From Marisa cornuarietis (Eukaryota; Mollusca; Gastropoda; Architaenioglossa; Ampullariidae): a stretch of 64,000 bases of DNA. The stretch is taken from positions 7,117,501 to 7,181,500 of the forward strand of contig SMMW01000046.1 of the NCBI GenBank assembly GCA_004794655.1, written 5' to 3'. The position numbers and the translations under genes are program-made. The notes under the pieces were generated by a model that saw only the letters and a list, made by a program, of their open reading frames with translations, made no database searches and was not told the DNA's origin. Below are positions 59,360-64,000 of the stretch, piece after piece (the first letter of the stretch is position 1; the number at the start of each line of letters is the position of its first letter).

Positions 59360-62300
59360 ACGGGAGGGAGAGGGGAAGGGGTGTTAGCTTCCTTGAGTCA
59401 TAGTTATGAAGCAAGCATGAGGCTTTGCCCTGGAGCAACATGGAGAACTCAAGGACAAGCGTTTTGTCCAGACCCAGAAGATGTTGTTTTAGCCGTAGTT
59501 ATAAAGCGATAGAAAAAATGCCTTGGGGATAAAAGAACATAAAGTAATATCCTCGGGGTCTGGGCATAGCATTGTAACCACAGAAACAAGACATTTTCTT
59601 GAGTTTCCCCGGCGCCTTGATCTACCTTTGTGCGATCTTATCAAAAGTTATTCCAAAACATACATACTTGCAGTCATAACATCGGACAATCGTTTTTTTT
59701 TCTCACTCATCCCCCACTTTTAAGAAACGACCCTCCCCCCCACTTCAGACTGGCTACACGTAGCGAACGGTTAGATCCTGCATTAGCTTCACTTTGCCGG
59801 TGCTGTTAGAGGTCCGTTCTTACTGTCACAGGCTGGTGCTGACAGTCCTTGTGAACAGTGCTCATGCCTGCCTGATGGCACTAGCGTGCAGACCATCTTG
59901 GATTTGAGATCGAACCCTGCTCTCGCCATGGATGACTTTGCTCGTGCGTTCGAGATTGTGCCGACAGGTCGCCGTATTCAGACGTTGGTGCCAAATAGGA
60001 CTAGAGGAAGAGGGGAATCTTTCAGAAACCCCCAAGAGATCACGGACGGGATGTTGTTATATTTTAGCGTAGAATGAAATCATTCGTCGTATTAAGCTTG
60101 TTAGGAATGTTAGCAATTTCTACCACTCGACGACGGGGTGATGTTTTGACATTTATGAAGATCTGCATCCACACACACTGTTCGTCGTCTGTTGCTTGAT
60201 ATCTCGGATCTCATGCGGCGAGGCGATGCTGATCAGAAGGTTCGTTTCCGCGGGTTACCATAGCCCCGGATGCTGCTTTCCGTGCCAAGGCCATCGACCA
60301 GTATGCGCATGTATTGATTTTTCGGCAAGGGACATTTACATTCATTTGGGGTAAGTGTCGCCAGCTTGAAATTTCAAAGGTCGATGCGCGTTCGATCATC
60401 GGTAAGTGGGCCTCTTCTTCCATCCAGCCGGCTGGAGGTTTCCAAAGACCGACGCTAAAAAGTTTCGGTGATGGAAACCGATGAAATGAAAAGCACTTAG
60501 AAGGAGCTGGCTCCCTCCGATCTTTTCCCTCTTTCCTTCATCTCATTATCTCCGAACATCGGCTGCAGACAACAGAGGGCGTCCCGATGACGTCTGCCTG
60601 CACGGATGTCTGATCACGTCCTGCACCCAAGAACGGCTGCAAAATTTGTTTCCCAAAGGAAAACATTCAGAGGAACCTGCCTTCACCCTGCCTTCTGATT
60701 GGCCAGTTTTGTCCTACGTCACAGGCTGTCGTCTGCTGGTAGTGAAGTCGCCAGTCGTGCGACCACAAACATATATCTCTACTGAACTGTTTACAGACGA
60801 ATTGTCCGCCTTAACTTCTAGAATGAGGCTAAAGCACAAATTAGGCTTTCGATTTTTAATTGTCAACATCAAGAAGAAGAGCAGGTAATGCGAATTCGCG
60901 TACTGACGGAGGTACTGAAGCTCCAGCTTTCCGGTCTGTTATGTTTTCAGTTTATTGGCTCTAAGTGTTGTGGTCGAGGACTTTTGTTCCCCCTCCCCCC
61001 CAAAAAAAAACAAAAAAACAAACAAAACCAACAAAAAATCCCCAAGCAACAAATTTATTGAAAATCTGTTGTTGGATTTAACAATTTTGTCGCGGAACCG
61101 GATATTAAAATGCTAAATGTTCCCCTGAGACCTGACAGCCTACAACTTCGCGCTTCCAAGTTGCTCTCAGCAAACATGCAGCAGTCCAAAGATATACGTC
61201 CGTTATTCAACGTAAACTCGCAAGTTGTACAATGTCGTGTGCATGAAAATATCTCTGTTAACTAGGAGAATAGTTCACGTGTTAACCCTTGCCACAAGGA
61301 TATGAAGTGAACCCTCAGGGGCGACACTGCTTAATATCTAGAATGTATTTTGTAATTAGAACTTTACTGAGCACCTTTTCCATGTTTAAATTGCCCACTG
61401 GGGCTAAGAAAGTTGGTAATTATCATTGTCATATGTGCGTTCGTATCAAAAGCAACATTTTATTTAGTTACCGTGTCGATGCAAGCTTTAACTAAACACG
61501 TGTCGTATTGGAACAGGTTATTAATATTTGCGAACTCGTATGCAATTTGAATCGTTTGTTTTTTTTGAAAACAGAAACGTTGCGGAGAGACCGGTGGTTA
61601 ACGGTACACGAGTGGAGGGAAGGGGGGCATCGCCGTATCTTTTTCCCCTCCTCCGACCCTCATCCCTCCTTGTGGCCTTGTCTGTCGCGGCGTTGGGAAG
61701 GGACGGGGGCAGGCACGTGAATCATGGCTGCGATGGTCGTTGTCGTGTCGCGTGAGAAGTCCTCAGTGTTGGTGGTTGATGACAGTCGTTGTCCGCTGCC
61801 AGACGCTTCCACCGCCCATCCGTTGGTATCGGCGGGACATGCCCCTCCACATCGCCCGGGCGCGACTACTTGCTGCTGACTGGGTCAGTGTGAACTCGGT
61901 AATCATGATGATGAGGAGGGCCGAACCACCCACAAATGGGCTTGAAATGGCGCTGGCTTCAGAATGGTTCACGGTCAAATTTCCATATCTAAGCGTGTGT
62001 TGATCACAGTAAGAGTCATAGTGTGTCAGGCTAATGGCAGGCTACTTTGTCTCCTTCGTCCTGGTTTTTTCTCTCTCTCTTTATCTCACCCCTCCTCCAA
62101 CAGACAAAGACTACAGTGTTGAGACACGCCTTGAGACACGTTCAGAAGTTGTAAAATGTGTTAAACATTTTGATTGTGCACTTGTTCGGTTGGCTGAACT
62201 CTGGACGACATGGCCTTGCAGTCCCAGCGCCCTCTGTGAAATCCTTGTCTGCACGTGCATGTTAACACTCCATGACACGTGTGCCTGTCTATTCTCTTAT

Positions 62301-62860
62301 GTCGGTTTCTTGCGGGCTGTGTGATGCAGGCTGCAATTCCGCTCTTTCTGCCTGATCGCCTTTACTTTCGGCGTTGCTTTACGTCCTGGGGTCGTTGTTA
62401 TGGAGCGAGGTTAAGTCGTTGCCCCGGAGCAAAATGGGGGAGCATCAAGATCAAGGGTCTTGTCTTCATAGTTATGAAGCGGTGTTCAGACCCACCGGAT
62501 ATGCTGTATGTTACTTTACTTGAAGGCATCTTTTCTACCGCTTTGTGACTGCAGCTGTAAGGGTTTAACAAACAAAACATCGCTTTGTAAGTACGTAGAG
62601 AAGATGGCTCCTGCCATTTCATCATTTTGCGTCATAACTATGATTCTTGCGGTGGAAATCTATAAACCTCCAACCCCGTGAACGCCTGCCGCCGCCAGCG
62701 GCTAAGAACTTTCCCTCCACTCTTCAAAACATGCTAACCCCTCTGTGGGCATAACACCGTATTGACTGGTAAAGCTGCCCGTCCCCCAGCACTCACCATC
62801 CAAGAGACTTTTTTTAAAAGTACTGCTTGCTGCGTTTCCTGGGAGGGAACCAAACGAACA
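59360..62860. other. Non-coding stretch with scattered repeat fragments
   Basis: No ORF is supported. An A-rich run (60998-61035) with AAC units and C-runs is present. A short segment near 61165-61205 (GCAGTCCAAAGATATACGTCCG) resembles sequences at 13.08 and 14.08 kb, so it is probably a dispersed-repeat fragment. Confidence 0.35.
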
Positions 62861-62869
62861 AGAGAAGGC

Positions 62870-63891
62870 CTCTTTCCCCATATAAGCCTGTATCAGCGAC
62901 GTCAAGAACTGGATGGTAACAAACTTAAACTCAACGATTTTAAAATGGAAGCCCTCCTATTCTCGAGAAGAAGAAATCAGCCTTCACTCATTTATCCGCC
63001 AAATCACAAGTGGGTGAAACCAACATAACCTTTTCGTTATCCGTCACGAATCGGGGATTCATTGTCACTGCACACATGACTCGATAAACAAGTTATAGCT
63101 GCTTATCAGTCTGCCGTAAGATCAGCGCCATCCGTCGCATTCTCTCTACGCTCGCTACCTACACTCTTGTCTGTGCGTTTGTTCTTTCTCGGCTTGATTA
63201 CTGCAACTCCTTGCTTGCAGGCTGCCCCTCACCTCATCCGTAAACTCCAGAAAGTACAGAACTCCGCCGCACGTGCTCAGAGCTAAGAAGCGCCTTAGCG
63301 GGACCATGCCACTCTTCTCCATCGTTTTCTGCATTGGCTACCCATCCGTTCTCGCATCCAGTACAAACTGTCCGTGCTATGTTTTAATTTCTTTGCAGGC
63401 GCTTGCCCTATTTCTCTGAACTTCCCCTATGTCCCAGCCAGACAACTACGCTCTTCGTCTATTCCTGTCACTAGAACAAAAACACTTCGTCACATGATTT
63501 TTAGTTACCGTGCAGCAAAACAATGGAACTCTCCATATCCGGCATCTACCCACAATAGAATCCTTTAAATGTGCATTGAAAGCGTACCTCTTCTTTCAGC
63601 ATTGCTCCTAATAACAATTCACACAATTCTAGTCCCTCCCCTGCAACCTTTTACGCTGTCCTTGTTACTTGGTTCCTCTTTCTGTTTTCTCTATTTGTCT
63701 TTTATTCGTCATCGGGACTGTCGTTTATCGTTCCGTCGTTCGTATATTGTTTGTTTGTTCGTCAGTCTCTCGTATGTTGCCCATGTCTCGTTTTTGTTCT
63801 TAAGCGCAACGAGCTTACTCCTTACAAGTATGAGTATGCACTATATAGATCTTGTTTTTATTATTATTATTATTATTATTTCCTTTCGGTA
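62870..63891 (+). mobile_element. Decayed CR1/Jockey-like LINE, 3' end
   Basis: Broken frames read like the reverse-transcriptase C-terminus of an animal non-LTR element: NKLKLNDFKMEALLFSRR near 62915, then RRILSTLATYTLVCAFVLSR followed by LDYCNSLLAGCP near 63185, LIRKLQKVQNSAARAQS, the region encoding HSLHWLP-like sequence, then RQLRSSSIPVTRTKTLRHMI and FSYRAAKQWNS near 63500. Stops and shifts break it into at least three frames. A TTA/ATT repeat at 63866-63891 is the likely 3' tail. Confidence 0.85.
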
Positions 63892-64000
63892 TAGGAAGGA
63901 GGGAGGACCTTATACACATTTACAGTCTGTAATAGTAACTATTTTTCCGGTCTTAAGTTAACTAACATTCTAAAGAGACAAGCTGACAGTTGTTCCCTAC
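63892..64000. other. Right edge, nothing recognised
   Basis: The last hundred bases after the LINE tail carry no supported feature. Confidence 0.4.

Noticed and set aside
1..64000. CRISPR arrays, operons, bacterial promoters or Shine-Dalgarno sites
   Set aside because: None are present. Intron-split genes and repeat content show nuclear animal DNA.

Overview
This is an animal nuclear genome window. Genes are split by GT-AG introns, microsatellites of (AC)n/(GT)n type are dense, and much of the DNA is decayed transposons. The coding sequences look like a lophotrochozoan, most likely a gastropod mollusc. That placement is an inference from protein similarity and repeat style (RTE-like LINEs ending in GATT repeats, tRNA-derived SINEs), not a proven assignment. 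No bacterial or viral genes, CRISPR arrays, rRNA genes or intact tRNA genes were seen.

Layout. 1-20 kb holds no gene I can name. It is a repeat-rich stretch with a 280-bp hAT-type MITE (2742-3021), a 150-bp MITE with CAGTGGCGTAGGAA ends (4590-4739), a 0.3-kb dispersed repeat present twice (5.2 and 12.5 kb), SINE copies at 13.7, 16.1 and 19.4 kb, a LINE tail at 16.6 kb, and one possible first exon on the minus strand (1523-1675). 20.9-28.5 kb is a complete 14-exon minus-strand gene for the dynein-2 light intermediate chain (DYNC2LI1, 352 aa). Every exon junction could be read and the phases agree. 30.2-32.1 kb is a complete intronless plus-strand gene for the KIF-binding protein (KIFBP, 616 aa). 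The two genes are head to head, about 1.7 kb apart between start codons. 33-37 kb contains a 5'-truncated RTE-like LINE with target-site duplication, an orphan exon-like ORF, a CR1-like LINE relic, and a 1.37-kb non-autonomous hAT element. 38.1-38.4 kb holds the first two coding exons of a PPP4R4-like gene (regulatory subunit 4 of protein phosphatase 4). I could not find its later exons. 44.6-47.7 kb is a long GC- and CpG-rich island ending in an acidic, low-complexity first coding exon with a strong splice donor (47099-47661). I do not recognise its product. 47.7-64 kb is probably intron or intergenic DNA with more SINE, MITE and LINE remnants, ending in a decayed CR1-like LINE at 62.9-63.9 kb.

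How the genes relate. DYNC2LI1 is a subunit of the retrograde ciliary (intraflagellar transport) motor, and KIFBP controls kinesin motors by binding their motor domains. Two regulators of opposite-direction microtubule transport therefore share one intergenic region. PPP4R4 is a phosphatase scaffold with no evident link to them. The strongest observations to follow up are the shared dynein/kinesin-regulator intergenic region, the intronless KIFBP, the truncated view of PPP4R4, and the unidentified CpG-island gene.
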